From contig NC_080419.1 of the NCBI RefSeq assembly GCF_029873635.1, positions 78,662,931 through 78,726,930 on the forward strand: 64,000 nt of DNA, read 5' to 3'. The stretch comes from Malania oleifera (lineage: Eukaryota > Streptophyta > Magnoliopsida > Santalales > Ximeniaceae). Positions 47,135 to 59,100 of the stretch are shown here, one piece after another. The notes under the pieces were generated by a model. That model worked only from the letters and a program-made list of their open reading frames with translations, did no database searches and had not been told where the DNA came from. Position 1 is the stretch's first letter. Each line of letters starts with the position of its first letter. The translations under genes and the position numbers were made by a program.

Positions 47135-50100
47135 TAACAAGTATTTTTATTGTTATTAAATATTAATATGTTTTGTATTTGTATGCCATGACAGGAAAAT
47201 CTACAACAATGGCTTACTGATGAAAAAGCCCGTGATCAGTTTGTGATTCGTGCTGGTTCAGATACTGAGGTTTTATGGAATGATGGTAGGCAGTTGAAGC
47301 CTGATCCTGTTTACAAACGACCCGTAAGTCAAGTGCTTCCTATTTGCCTGTTTGGATTTGTTCATTTTCGAGATTTTTCTGGAACCAGTGTGTGTGTATG
47401 AGAGAGATAAGAGAGTCTGTCTTTGAGTGTGCACATTTTTTGTGTGCATGCATGGATGTGAATTTGTGGAAGTTGGAACTAAGCATTGCAGGCGTATGTT
47501 ATTTATCCCTTTCTTATGAGTAAATGAGTATTGTATTCAGAAGGGCAGTTGGGGATGCCAACCTATTTACAGGGAATCATCTACTGCACAAGATCTTCTG
47601 CAAAACCATTTCTGTCAGCTTCTACCAATATTACAAAAGTAATTGATTTATATGTGAAATTCCCTAATTGATTTATATGTGAAATTCCCACTAGTTAACT
47701 CTACACCCTTGAAAACTTTCCTTTTCCTTCTCTTACATGCATTCCAGAAAATGGAGAGGAATAAAATTGGCAGCGTTTTTCTTCTCCTTGCTAATTTTTG
47801 TTCCAGACCAGCCTCAAAACTCCTGATAAACTGACTGAGCGGAACCCATTGCTGCCCTGTTGTGCTGAAAGGCACCTCCCAGGAGCTTCTTCTTGGAGTG
47901 AAGGAGCAAGTGCTGAAGAGTTTTTTTTTTTTCTTTTCCAACTCATCCGTTTGCTGTGGCATCTGTTTGCCAAAATGCAGTCTCTTTTCTGTAGGTTTTC
48001 AGAAGTTAAAGACTCTCCCTGAGGTTGCTTCCCATGCAAGAAATGCCACCTTGCTTTGGCTGATAGTTTTCCATGTTATTGTCTAAGGAAAGTGCCACTG
48101 TCTCCCATCTCCCTCTGCCTAAAAGATGTTCCTGTATTTACATTTGACAATGTGCAAGCCTCTATTGTCCAATATCCACTTTATTTTCTTTCGTCCCTTG
48201 CTCTTGCACTATGAAGTCATAGCAATATAGGACCTTGAGAAAAGCTTATAGGAGCTCCAGCTTCTAGTCTTCAGCTGTTTTTCAAATGACATTTCCAAAA
48301 AGTTCCTCTTGCATGGTATAGTAACACGATGACAATAAAGCTTCTTCCTCCAATGGTATCAAGAAGACATCTGGAAGATATATTTTTGTAGCTGATCCCA
48401 CGCCACCTATATTTCCAAAAGTTAGTTTTTCCATAAACTTACCAGTGTTTTAAAAGGCGTAAGGCCGTAAGCATTTTGGGACTATATTTTTTTAAATAAT
48501 TAATAAATAAAATCAATTTATATATAATAAAAAAATGTGAAAATTTTTAAAATAATAGAGAAAAATATAAAAATGTAATTTTTAAATGTCATATAGGCCA
48601 ATTTTAAGTTTTAACTAACAAACACAAACAATATATATGAAATATTAAAAAAATAAGCATGAGCCATAAGAAAAAGCCAAATTAAAAATGTCTCAAGATT
48701 CTAATTTCTAAAAGCCAGCTGCAGCCAACAGTGGCAGAGAGTACGAGAGAGTCTCAAAGAGAGGCGAGAGACTGCAGAGGGTCGCTGCAGAGAGACGACA
48801 GCTCCGAAGGGTTTGTTGAAGGGAAAAAATACATTAGAAGGAGTCGTCGGAGGCAGATCGGAGTTTGGAAGGGAATGTCGACTCGTCGGAGAGAGACGAG
48901 AAGCTTGGAAGAATCGTTGGAAACAGCCGTTGAGTCATCGGAGAGAGAGGAGGTGCTGGAGGAATTGTCGGGGAGAGAGCTGAGGCTATTGTCGAGGAGA
49001 AGACTCGCTGGAGGCTTCGTCAAGAGAGCAGAAGGGAAGAAGCTTCAATGCGTACACCTTGAGATTTGAGGCGTAAAAGGTGAGCATTTACAGGAGAGGC
49101 GTATGCCTTTTGGGATTTATGCATTTTGACCTGCGCCTTAGTGCGTTTTAGGCCCAAATCGCCTCGAGGCGCGCCTCAATAACACTTTTAAAACACTAAT
49201 TCTTACAATAAATTTCGTTTGAAGGAACATTTTATCGCCTTTTCCACATTACCCCAGAGAAATCTTCTTTGGAATGCCTTCTAACCTCCTAATTATTGAG
49301 CAAGGGGTGGGAAATAGAGAAGTGAATTCGATAAGATGTCCTTGATGAGGGTTTGTGTTGTGAGTCGTGTGGAGGGCCATGTAGTACTAGTTGTAGTACA
49401 CCAGTTTTACTAATCAGCTTAAATAAATTGTAGATTCACCACATCCACAAATAAGTTCATACCCATTTAATACAAAGGCTGTGGAAGCAATAAGCCAGCA
49501 TGAAAGTAAACATGAGATGAGCTATAAATCCTAAAGCAACGCAATTCATATTATTACACTACTGTGAGCAATGTGTCTGTAGCAAGGGAGGCTAGTATTC
49601 TAAACACATTTACAAAAGCTAGTGAATTATAAAATGATAAAAAATTACCCACCCCTAAAGTGCTTTTTAACCTAACCTCACTCAGACACTGTAACATCGT
49701 TGTCACCAAGGAGTTGTACTCCCTTTTTTCTCTAAGGTATTACTTGATCTAAAGAATACCCCTATAGTAGCATTTACATAATGTTTATCCATCTAGTGTA
49801 CACCAGGCAAGTTGTCACGAGTAAGTAAGGCCTTGAGCAAGCTAGGTTAGTGACATTCCTTTCCACTTATGCAATTTACATCCTCGTAGACTTTGGGGTC
49901 AAGAATTCTTCAATTTTGTCTAGGAATAGTTGCATGTCTTATGTTGACATTCGTTGATTTATTCATCTCCTAGACCCTTCAACTTTACTAAGAACATTTA
50001 TCGTTGTCTTCTTGATAATGTGAACTCTTTATTTGCGAGATTCTCTTCAACTTCTTGTCTGTTAGGTTGCTAAATTGCATGATCTAAACTGGTGCTTTGA

Positions 50101-53100
50101 TTGACTATCTTAGGATTGGAGTAGTAGTGTTGAATAGCTTAAGGCAGCTAACATGAAACACAAGTTGCACCTTCTTCCAAGCTGGATGATCAATCTTGTA
50201 AGAGGTCTTCTTGACTGGATGATCAATCTTGAAGGAGGTCTTCTTGACTTTGGCTAAGATGGGGAATGATCCTTTATATTTGTGAAGTAATCTCCTATTT
50301 TGAGCCCATAGCGACCCAATTTGTAGTAACTCGATCAAAAAATAAAATAAAAAATATATATAATAAATAAATAAATAAAGAGATATTTTGGAGGAGATAT
50401 TTTGAGATATTTATATATAAATATCTTGGAGGAGATATTTATTTTGATTACTTAAAGGCTAAGTTAGGTTTTTCTTTATAAACTCTCATTCTCTCTCTCT
50501 CTCTCTAGACACAAACTCCACTCTCTCTCTCTAAGATTTTCGGGGCTGTGTTTCCGAAATCGACGATCCGACGTCGCTACGTGGATCAGGGAAGAAATCT
50601 CTACAGGTTCTATAGATCAGAATTTCATTTCGGAGATTTCTGAGTTTTTTAAGAAAATCAAGGTTTGGGTCGGTTTTTGCTTTTGGTTCGGTAGATTTGT
50701 AGCATACGAGATTATACTGAAGTGTTGTTATTCGAGTATTAGATTTCGGGATTTTCGTGCCGTTGTTTTGAACCGTTTAGGTTCGAGGTTCGGAAAGCTG
50801 GGGCTTGAGTTTCGGGTCGTTTCGGACTCCGATTTACACGCAAGTAAGGCAGTTATGCTAATACAGTGATTTATACAATATGAATCAATTGAAATGTTGA
50901 AATAACTTTTAGATATTGAGTTATGGCGGTTTTAGGGTTTTCGAGCCTTGGTTCGGTAAACTGGATTTATTTTCAAAACCAATCGGTCAAATTCAAATGT
51001 TATATTTTTAGAATATTGTACTTGTCATTCTGGACCTTTTCACTGGTTGGAAATGTTGTTTTCGTTGTTTAAAACCCGTATTGTGATATTAATTGTTTAT
51101 ATTTATTTTCGGGTTGTTTTTGAATGTGGAAAACTGTGTGGCAGGTATTGATGTTGTGAAATACTGGAACTGTTGTGAAAAGGCAAGAAGTTTATTTGAC
51201 GGATACGGGCCAAATTTCACGTAATGATGTGTTTTGTGAAATGATTTAAAAAGAGTGTTTAAATTGCTTAAATTGCACGATATGCTTTAGGAACCCTGGG
51301 GACTGATGGTGTAGGCACAAATTTGTTGCCAGTGAGGGCACCATACTTTTGATCTATATGAACCCACGATATATTGATACAGTAGGGGCGGTTTTAGTGT
51401 GAGTTTGCCTCTTGATCGTGTACCCAGGCTGTATTGAGATAGTAGGAGCGGTCAACCCTGATTGTGGGGATTTATACATGGTATAGAGTTTGAGGGCGTG
51501 TCCTATCCTGCATATTTGTACATTTATGTAATTGTTGTTATATACTATAGGGCTGTTCATATGATGAAAATGGGCTACGTATTTTACAATTACAAAAACG
51601 ATGATTATATATGTTTATGTTTATGTTTTTGTTAAACACTTAAAGCCACATATATGTTTTTGTTAAACACTTAAAGCATGCTGGCCACACACTGTTATTA
51701 GCTTAATCGTCCCTTACTGAGAGGTATCTCACCCTATCATACAAATTATCTTTTCTGGTCCTTATCGAGGTTGAGATTAACAAGGACTGGGGTAGGGTAG
51801 CGATCGAGTGAGCGTCTCCACGAGCTCGATTTTGTAGGTTATGTTATAGGTTTTCAGAACTTGTAAAATGTTGTAAGACTCAAGAATGCGCCGAGTATCA
51901 TACAGTATTGTATATGGATGTTGGAATAGCTGTATGTATCTATCAAGCAGTTAAAACTCTGGTAATAGTTTGATGGATGTTTATGTTTTCCACTGCGTAT
52001 ATATCTGTTGAGAAGTATATCAGGTACACAGACGTCACTATAGTAACACCCGGGCCGTAAGTTGGGACCAAGGCGTTGCACAATTTGTTAGGGATGGAGC
52101 TTAACAAGCACGAGGTCTCTCACTTTGAAGTACAACAGTATTCTTTGTTGATTTGTCCCTCTATTCATTTGCATTCAGTGAAGATATACGCTCTCGGACC
52201 CTTTCCTTTATGTGTGACTTATTCTTTGTATGAGGTAACAACATCTACTAGCCTATAACAAACGTGAAAGGAGTCTTGTTCGTTGTTGACCTTTTTGAGC
52301 TTTGAAATAGAACTGAGGCATGCCTAGTAGCCACACTCAATTCTTTTGATTGGCAATTACTAAATGATGCAAGTGATTCTCTATTAGCCCATCAAATCTC
52401 TCCATCTGACTATCAGCCTCAAAGAGGTGTGAAGCTGTGAACTAAGGGTTGAGAAACGTTTTAACCTGGACTTTATTGTGAATCTTGTTTCTCAATTATT
52501 AATGATGTCTTTGGGAAAACCCCCATACTTCACAATGTGCTTGAAAAAGAACTATTGTCTCTCCTATAAGAAGTATTTGGTGCTGGAATAAAAGTATCAT
52601 GCTTCAAAAACCTGCTTATAACCACGGGGATAGACCCCATATCCTCGACTTTGGGTAGGTTGGTTATAAAGTCAAGTAAGAGAACCCTCCCATGAATTTC
52701 TTGGCACTTGAAGAGGCTCCAGCAGCCATGCAGTCTTCTTTGGCTCGACCTTGTCTTATTGGCATGTGAAACATGTGCAGGTATACTCAATCACCTCATC
52801 CCATTTGGGTGGGTGGCCAATCCAATGTTGTAGTCTTTTGCCATCTTGGTTAGCTTGCCCACATAGTGTCATAACACTTTTGTAACAACATTTGAGGTGA
52901 CCAACTTGAGGAATTATAGTTGGTTACCATGTGTCAAGAGTAAGTCCTCTTCTAACTAAAATGGCATGCTTTGCCAATTTCCACCAACTTTTACGAGGTT
53001 TTGGGTGATTGAGTCTTTGACAAGGTTCTCTTTAATGCACTCGCACCTTCTTGTCGCAACTTTACTTACTTTCAAGTGTGTTTCTAGTTGGAGGCTGCAA

Positions 53101-56100
53101 GCTTGACCTTCCTACTGAGTGCATTTGTGACCTGGTTTATTCGTGCCACCTTTTGCTTGAAGAAGGAATCAAACTTTACTAAGAATTCTTGACAATGAGT
53201 TTGCTTGGGGTAGAACTATGCTTGTTTAAAGAAATGACTGAGAGTCGTGTTATTTGTCTTCACCATGAACTTAGATTAGAAAATGCCACCACACTCTAAG
53301 ATAATGAATCATTGCTAACCTCTCCTTCTCTTGAGTTGTGTGCTTCTGTGCAGTTTTAGTAGCTTGCAATTCTCGTACGCAATAAGATGCCCCTCTTGTA
53401 ACAATATTCTGCTGAAGGCATAGTTTGATGTACTTGTTTGTACCTCTAAGGCTTCATAGCGTCTCACCTGTGGAAGGCTTATTGGCACTCCTACATCTAG
53501 TTCCACACATGATCCTTCTTCAACAATTTGGTTAATGAGGTAGTCCTCCTTGAGTACTCAACAAAACTTGCGATAGTAGTTGGTGAGACCAGGAATATGC
53601 TTCCTTGATTGTTGTTGGGATCTTCCAATCTTGACTGGCCTATTCTTCTTCAGCTTACCGAATATCTTTTTGTAGATACTCTTGATGTTCTTCTAGAGTT
53701 GAGTAGACTAATGTTAAGGTATTCCATGACAAATTTGTTGAGGTATCATGAAACATGTTGTGACGAAAGTCTAGAAATTCACTGGAGCAATAGTCAACTC
53801 GAAGGGCATCACCAAGGACTTATAAGCCCCATAGCATGTCATGCAATTGGTCTTTATGCTGTCTTCACCTGATAGTAGCTTGACCTCGAGTCAAGTTTGG
53901 TGAAGTATCTAGCTTAACTTAATTGATTAAACAAATTAGTAGTTAGTGGAATGAGATATGTAGTGTACATTATCGTTTTGTTGAGCATGTCTACACACAT
54001 CCGCATGTTCACATCATCTTTCTTTTAAAACAATATTGGTTCTTTGAATGGTGCTTCATTAGTGTCTTGCTTCCAGTAACTCATCAAGTTGCTTCCATAG
54101 TTTTACTAACTCTAAAGGCACCATTCTGTATGACTTTATATCGAGGGTTTCACCTCTAGTAACAACTAGTGTTCTACATCTCAAGGGCAAGTTATGTAGT
54201 AGCTTAATTGACATCATAAGTTGATACTCCTTCAACACTCATGTTCTTGTCCTACATTTACATCCACCACCAACGAGGCAAGATATGTCAGTTCACCCCT
54301 TCTCAATCTCTTTTTAGTTGCATGGGGAAAGGAATTTCTCACCTTCTCCTTTTTCTATTGTAGCTTGAACCATGCAAAAATGGTCACCCATTAGGCAAAT
54401 GAACCAGTATTGGGACAACTTTAGTCCTCTGTAGGGATTCTATTAAAGTATCACTTGGTAATCATCCATTAGAAAGGTATGGAAATTAGCAATGAAATTC
54501 GCATATGCCACCCTTTGACCAAGTTTAACATGCATAGGGTGCTCTTGGTGTAAGTTGGAATGTAGAGTCATTGCTTTAATGCATCTCAAGCCTTATCCAA
54601 CTTCAAGTTGAGTCTTTGTAGCTTCATTGGGAAACTTGTGGGTAGCCCTTGGAATTCTTCCTATTTGATTTGTAGATCTACAAAATTAACCTTTTAGGAT
54701 GCACAACCTTGGATTCTTCTGTTTGCCTCATGTACATTGCACCCGTCCTGAGGGTTTCCTTTTCATTTTGATAATGTCCTTGTGACCCCTTTGCAATGGA
54801 AACTTGCGAGGAATTGGGTGATGAATTGTGAGAGTAAGTTGCAACTCGATGAAGGAATTGATAGAAGAAGCACATGGTGTTGCCTTTACAACCAAATGTA
54901 TTGAAGACCAAAGACGAGTATGCTTCTTTTCAAGTTGGTGACATGGTGTTTGCTCCCTCATTCTTTGGTTTGTCCTTGAAAGACTTTATGTTGTTTTCAC
55001 CAAAAAAAGCTATTAACTCTTTCTCGACGAAGTGCAAGACCTACCCCCGATTTCAAACTTTCAAGGAAATATAATGACTTCTATTTCTCTAACATGTCCA
55101 AGTATCCAACTTTGAAGCATAAAACTGTTTAGCATATTCTTTCAATGCCTTGTATGCTTATGGTCTTGTAGCACCAACCATTGCACTCAACATTCTTAAG
55201 CAAGAATTGGACGGTGAGCTCTCCTCAAGTTATTCCAAATATCAACTTTAAATTTGAATCTCATTATACTTGATATTCCTCCACAGCTTGGCGTGCCACT
55301 CAAGTACATATTAGCCGGGTGTACTTCCACATTTAGCCCTAACAGGAGTACTATTACTTGTCAAATAAGAAATTCTCCAATCCCTTAGTATCATGAATGC
55401 CACCAAATTCTTTTGATATTGGTACGCTTCTCTCCATATTTTACCCTTGAATTGGATTTCTCAAGAATGTGAACCATGAGGCTCATCTTGGATTTAAGCT
55501 CATTCATTTGGTTTTATTGAGCTTCCTGTAGCACCAAAAAAAAAAAAAAAAAAATATTCTGACAAATTATCAACAAAATTTTGATGTTTTTGGAATCCCT
55601 CCAATGCGTCAACACATTTCATAAGTTGGGCCACCTCTAAGGCCACATGTTTGACAGTCTCGACCAATGCCTCTTGCATTAAGTCTCTCCGTATTAGTGT
55701 GGCATGGTTCTACCACGGATGCTTCAAACAATCCCACAATCTGAAGGCAAACGAATCATGAAGCGATAACCTAGTGCTTTGATACCAATTGTTGTGGGCA
55801 AAATACTTCATACTGTAAAAAATGGATTAATCACATGAACAAGTTCACAACCATCGAATACAAATTGCATGGAAGCAATAAGCAAGCAACATGAGTCAAG
55901 CAGTAAGGTGTAAAGCAACACAATTCATATTATTACACCTTTGTAGAGAACATGTGCTCAACAAGAGAAGCACGTGGGCTGAATAACCTCAAAAGCTAGT
56001 GAATTATAAAATCTTTGATGAACATTCATCCTTCCCTGAAGAACTTTGTATGCTAACGTCACTCCTGCACTAGGAAACATTAATATGACCGAGTCATACT

Positions 56101-59100
56101 CCTCCCCCTTTTCTATAAGGCATTATTCCACCCAAAGAATAAACCCTACTATAATATTTACGTGATAGTTAGCCACCCAATGTGCACAAGCCAAACGGTC
56201 ACATGCAAACATAAGGCCTTGAGCAAGCTTGGTTTATGACAACAAACCTTCTCTCTTTTGTCCAGAGAACTTACTCTTCCAACTACTTCGCTTTTCATTT
56301 TCATCAACAATGGGAATACATAAGGCTTTCTCATTACTTTTAGCTCTAAATGGCAGCCCCAGGTAAGTCAAAGGTAGTTCTCCCCAGCTTATAACCAAAA
56401 ATCATTGTCAAGAAGCCACCGTTCCCCCTATCCCAATTGGAACCTACCTGCTCTTAAATTCTCTGTTAGACCCGATATCACGTTAAAACATACTTGAATG
56501 CATCTCAAACTAGAGTTTTGTACCACATATGTCCCACAAAAAAAATTGTATCATTTGCAGACAATAAATGTAAGATTGTCATCTCTCATCTGCTTTTCCA
56601 ACCATGGTCTCATATTTTCATGAATTGTCAAAACTTCTATTGAAATTTCCACTATCTTCCACCCTCAAAATTGGAAAAAAGCCAAGTTCCGTTGTACAAA
56701 ATTGAAAAGGAGGAAAGTGGATCTTCCCTCCTTTTCCTCTTTATTTTGCTCATTGAGTTGGTTAGCAAAATACTATCTAGAGCTGTAGAGAGTGGTTTTG
56801 TCACAGTGTTTGTGGTGGAAAATAAGGAAGACAGTTAGAGGGTTATTTCTCATTTGGCTTTGTGGATGCCACCAATTTTTTGTTGGTGTGGATCTAATGC
56901 AAGTTCTTAACAGAACTTGTGCTGTATCTTGCTGCATAAGCTAATTTCTCTTGTTGAAGGGAGTACAGCGGGAGATGCTGCTGGGCATTTTGGTTGTGGA
57001 AAGCTGACTCTCCATTTATCTTAATTTGGGTTACTTTTAGGGTCCAAATGTAAAGATAGAGGGATTTTGGGCCCTGTGAGGAAAAGGATTTGAGAAAACA
57101 TTAGCAGGGTAGAAGGGAAGCTCTCTCAAAAGGGGAATTACGCTTATCAAAAGCTCCTTTCTGATGTTCCATGTACTATTTCTCTTTTCCTTATTTCTTG
57201 GTTTGTATCCAGAAGAATGGAAGAGATTTGGAGGAGATATTTGTAGGGAAGCATCCATGAGTAATTAAGGTGTACTTGGTGAGATGGGACGTCCTGAAGC
57301 AACCAGTCTATGAAGTGGACTGGGAGTTAAAAAATCTCTTTGGACTTAATAGGGCTTTTTGAGAAAATTGCTTTGATGGTTTATGGTGGAGAATGAAGAG
57401 TTATGAAGGGGAGTGATAGGGGCCTAGTGTGAGTTGGAACTTAAATGGATGGATGAATAAAGAGGGCAGGTAGCCACATGGAATGTCTTTGTGGAAAAAT
57501 ATGAGAAAGTCTGGGAGGGCATCTCTGATCAAGTTTCATTTAAAGTGGGAAATGGGTAGTTAGTTCTTGGGGTTACTGTTGGGGAACAAATAAAAAACCA
57601 GGATTTGGAAATATTTGGGAAGATATTAGCGTGGTAGAAGAGAAGCTCTTCTCAAAAGGGGGAAGAATCTCGTATCAAAAGCACCTTTTATGATTTACCA
57701 CTGTACTATAGTCTCTTTTCCTTATTCTGACCTCATATCCAGAAAATTGGAAGAGATTCAGAGGAGATATTTGCAGGGCAGCAGTCAAGATAGTTAAATT
57801 GCACTTGGTGAGGTGGGAGGTCTTGAAGCAACCAGTCTATGAAGCAGGGTCGGGATTTAAGATATATACAGATTCACTAGATCTTTGGTGGGAAAATGCC
57901 TATGATGCTTTATTGTGGAGAGAAGTAATGGGGGCCTAATAGGTTGGAATATGAATCAATGGGCTGGATGGCTGACTTAAGAGGGCAGGCAGCTGCATGG
58001 AGAAGGTTTGTGTGTAAAAATATGATCGCCTGGGAGTGTTTCTTTGATTAAGTTTCCTTTGAAGTAGTAAATGAGGAGTTTTGTTTGGCATAACTGGTAC
58101 AGGGATTCCTTTGAAAAGGCAATTTCCAGATTTGTTTTTATTCTTTAGCAATGAAAAAGCCCTGGTGAGCTCTTCAATTGCAGTTTTCAGAAGGTTTTTG
58201 GGGAATGTTTTTTTGGTGAAACACAACTGAGAATAGGAAATGTTCTCTAATATCTTTGAATGTTAGTATATGACATCGGTTACTGGATGTGGGGAGGATA
58301 GTGTGAGATGGAAGAATATGAAAATTGCCTGTTCTGAAATGATTTTTTTGCTGATGCAGATGGTGATTATGAGGGAGTTGTAGGAAATGTTGTGTAATTT
58401 CTTTGAATGCTTGCTTATTGCTTATGAATAATGAATTCAGTTAGTGGACAAGCGGAGATTTGTGTGACGTGGAAGAATGCAAGAAGTGGCTATTTTGAAG
58501 ACATGTATTTCTGCAGGCTCACTGGTTCTGTACTGTGTAAAATCATTCAAGTGAATGCTCTTTTTTGTTGCTTGCTTTCCATTTACTTACACACTGAATA
58601 TGCAAATAAGAGCCACAGCGGCTCCAAGACCAACCCCCCCTCCCTCATCCACACCCCCAATCCCTCAAAAAAGAGAGGAAAAAATGAATTTGATAAAATG
58701 CATGAAAAAAATATTCTATCAATTAAAAGAAACCTCACGTTTTCAAGAACAAATTTTAAACATTGGATGATACTTCAGCTCTCCTGATTTCAGGTCTGGG
58801 GACATCCCTTTTGAAGTCAATACTTCGAATATTTAATTTACGCTGCAAAATTGTGACATCTAGTGCAGAAGACACCCGCCACCCACATGATATTGGGGTC
58901 TTATGTTTGCATGCTGTATAAAGCCTTACCTCCACATCTGGACTAAAATTAATTACAAATTGATGGGGAAAAATATTCATTTAAACTGTGTGATGTAGGA
59001 CAAGTAAGACCTTGGGAAGGTCCTTGCTGGAAAATAATTAAGAAGAATTGAGTTAAGGAATTGTGGGGTAAGGTTAGTAGTTTTATTATGTGTGTTCAGT

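Larger units (their letters stand above)
49389..56244 (-). mobile_element. gypsy element I in eIF3b intron 4, antisense
   Basis: Minus-strand Ty3-gypsy element with LTRs of about 455-470 bp (49389-49857 and 55790-56244), a primer-binding site, and degraded pol pieces (integrase 52300-52790, C-terminal module 50105-50321). It is inserted in the antisense L1, whose frame continues on both sides. Solo LTR J sits inside it. No clear target duplication is seen, so its left end may be off by a few bases. Confidence 0.82.
47490..56640 (-). mobile_element. L1-type LINE fragment, antisense, split by a MITE and gypsy I
   Basis: Minus strand pieces in L1 ORF2 order: RT end ([17 protein letters not shown] and [10 protein letters not shown], 56245-56600), then TLIKDILSN and [16 protein letters not shown] (49200-49380), then the zf-RVT region ([20 protein letters not shown], 47900-48040) and [17 protein letters not shown] (about 47700-47760), then a 3' end around 47500. 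The three pieces are contiguous once gypsy I (49389-56244) and the MITE (48443-49198) are removed. Stops and frameshifts are frequent. It lies opposite to eIF3b within intron 4. Confidence 0.8.

Noticed and set aside
48731..49069. 112-codon open frame as a gene
   Set aside because: It lies inside a MITE, has no recognisable domain, is of biased purine-rich composition and has no support beyond length.
58431..58787. 118-codon open frame in intron 4
   Set aside because: No recognisable domain; only its first part overlaps degraded L1 sequence.
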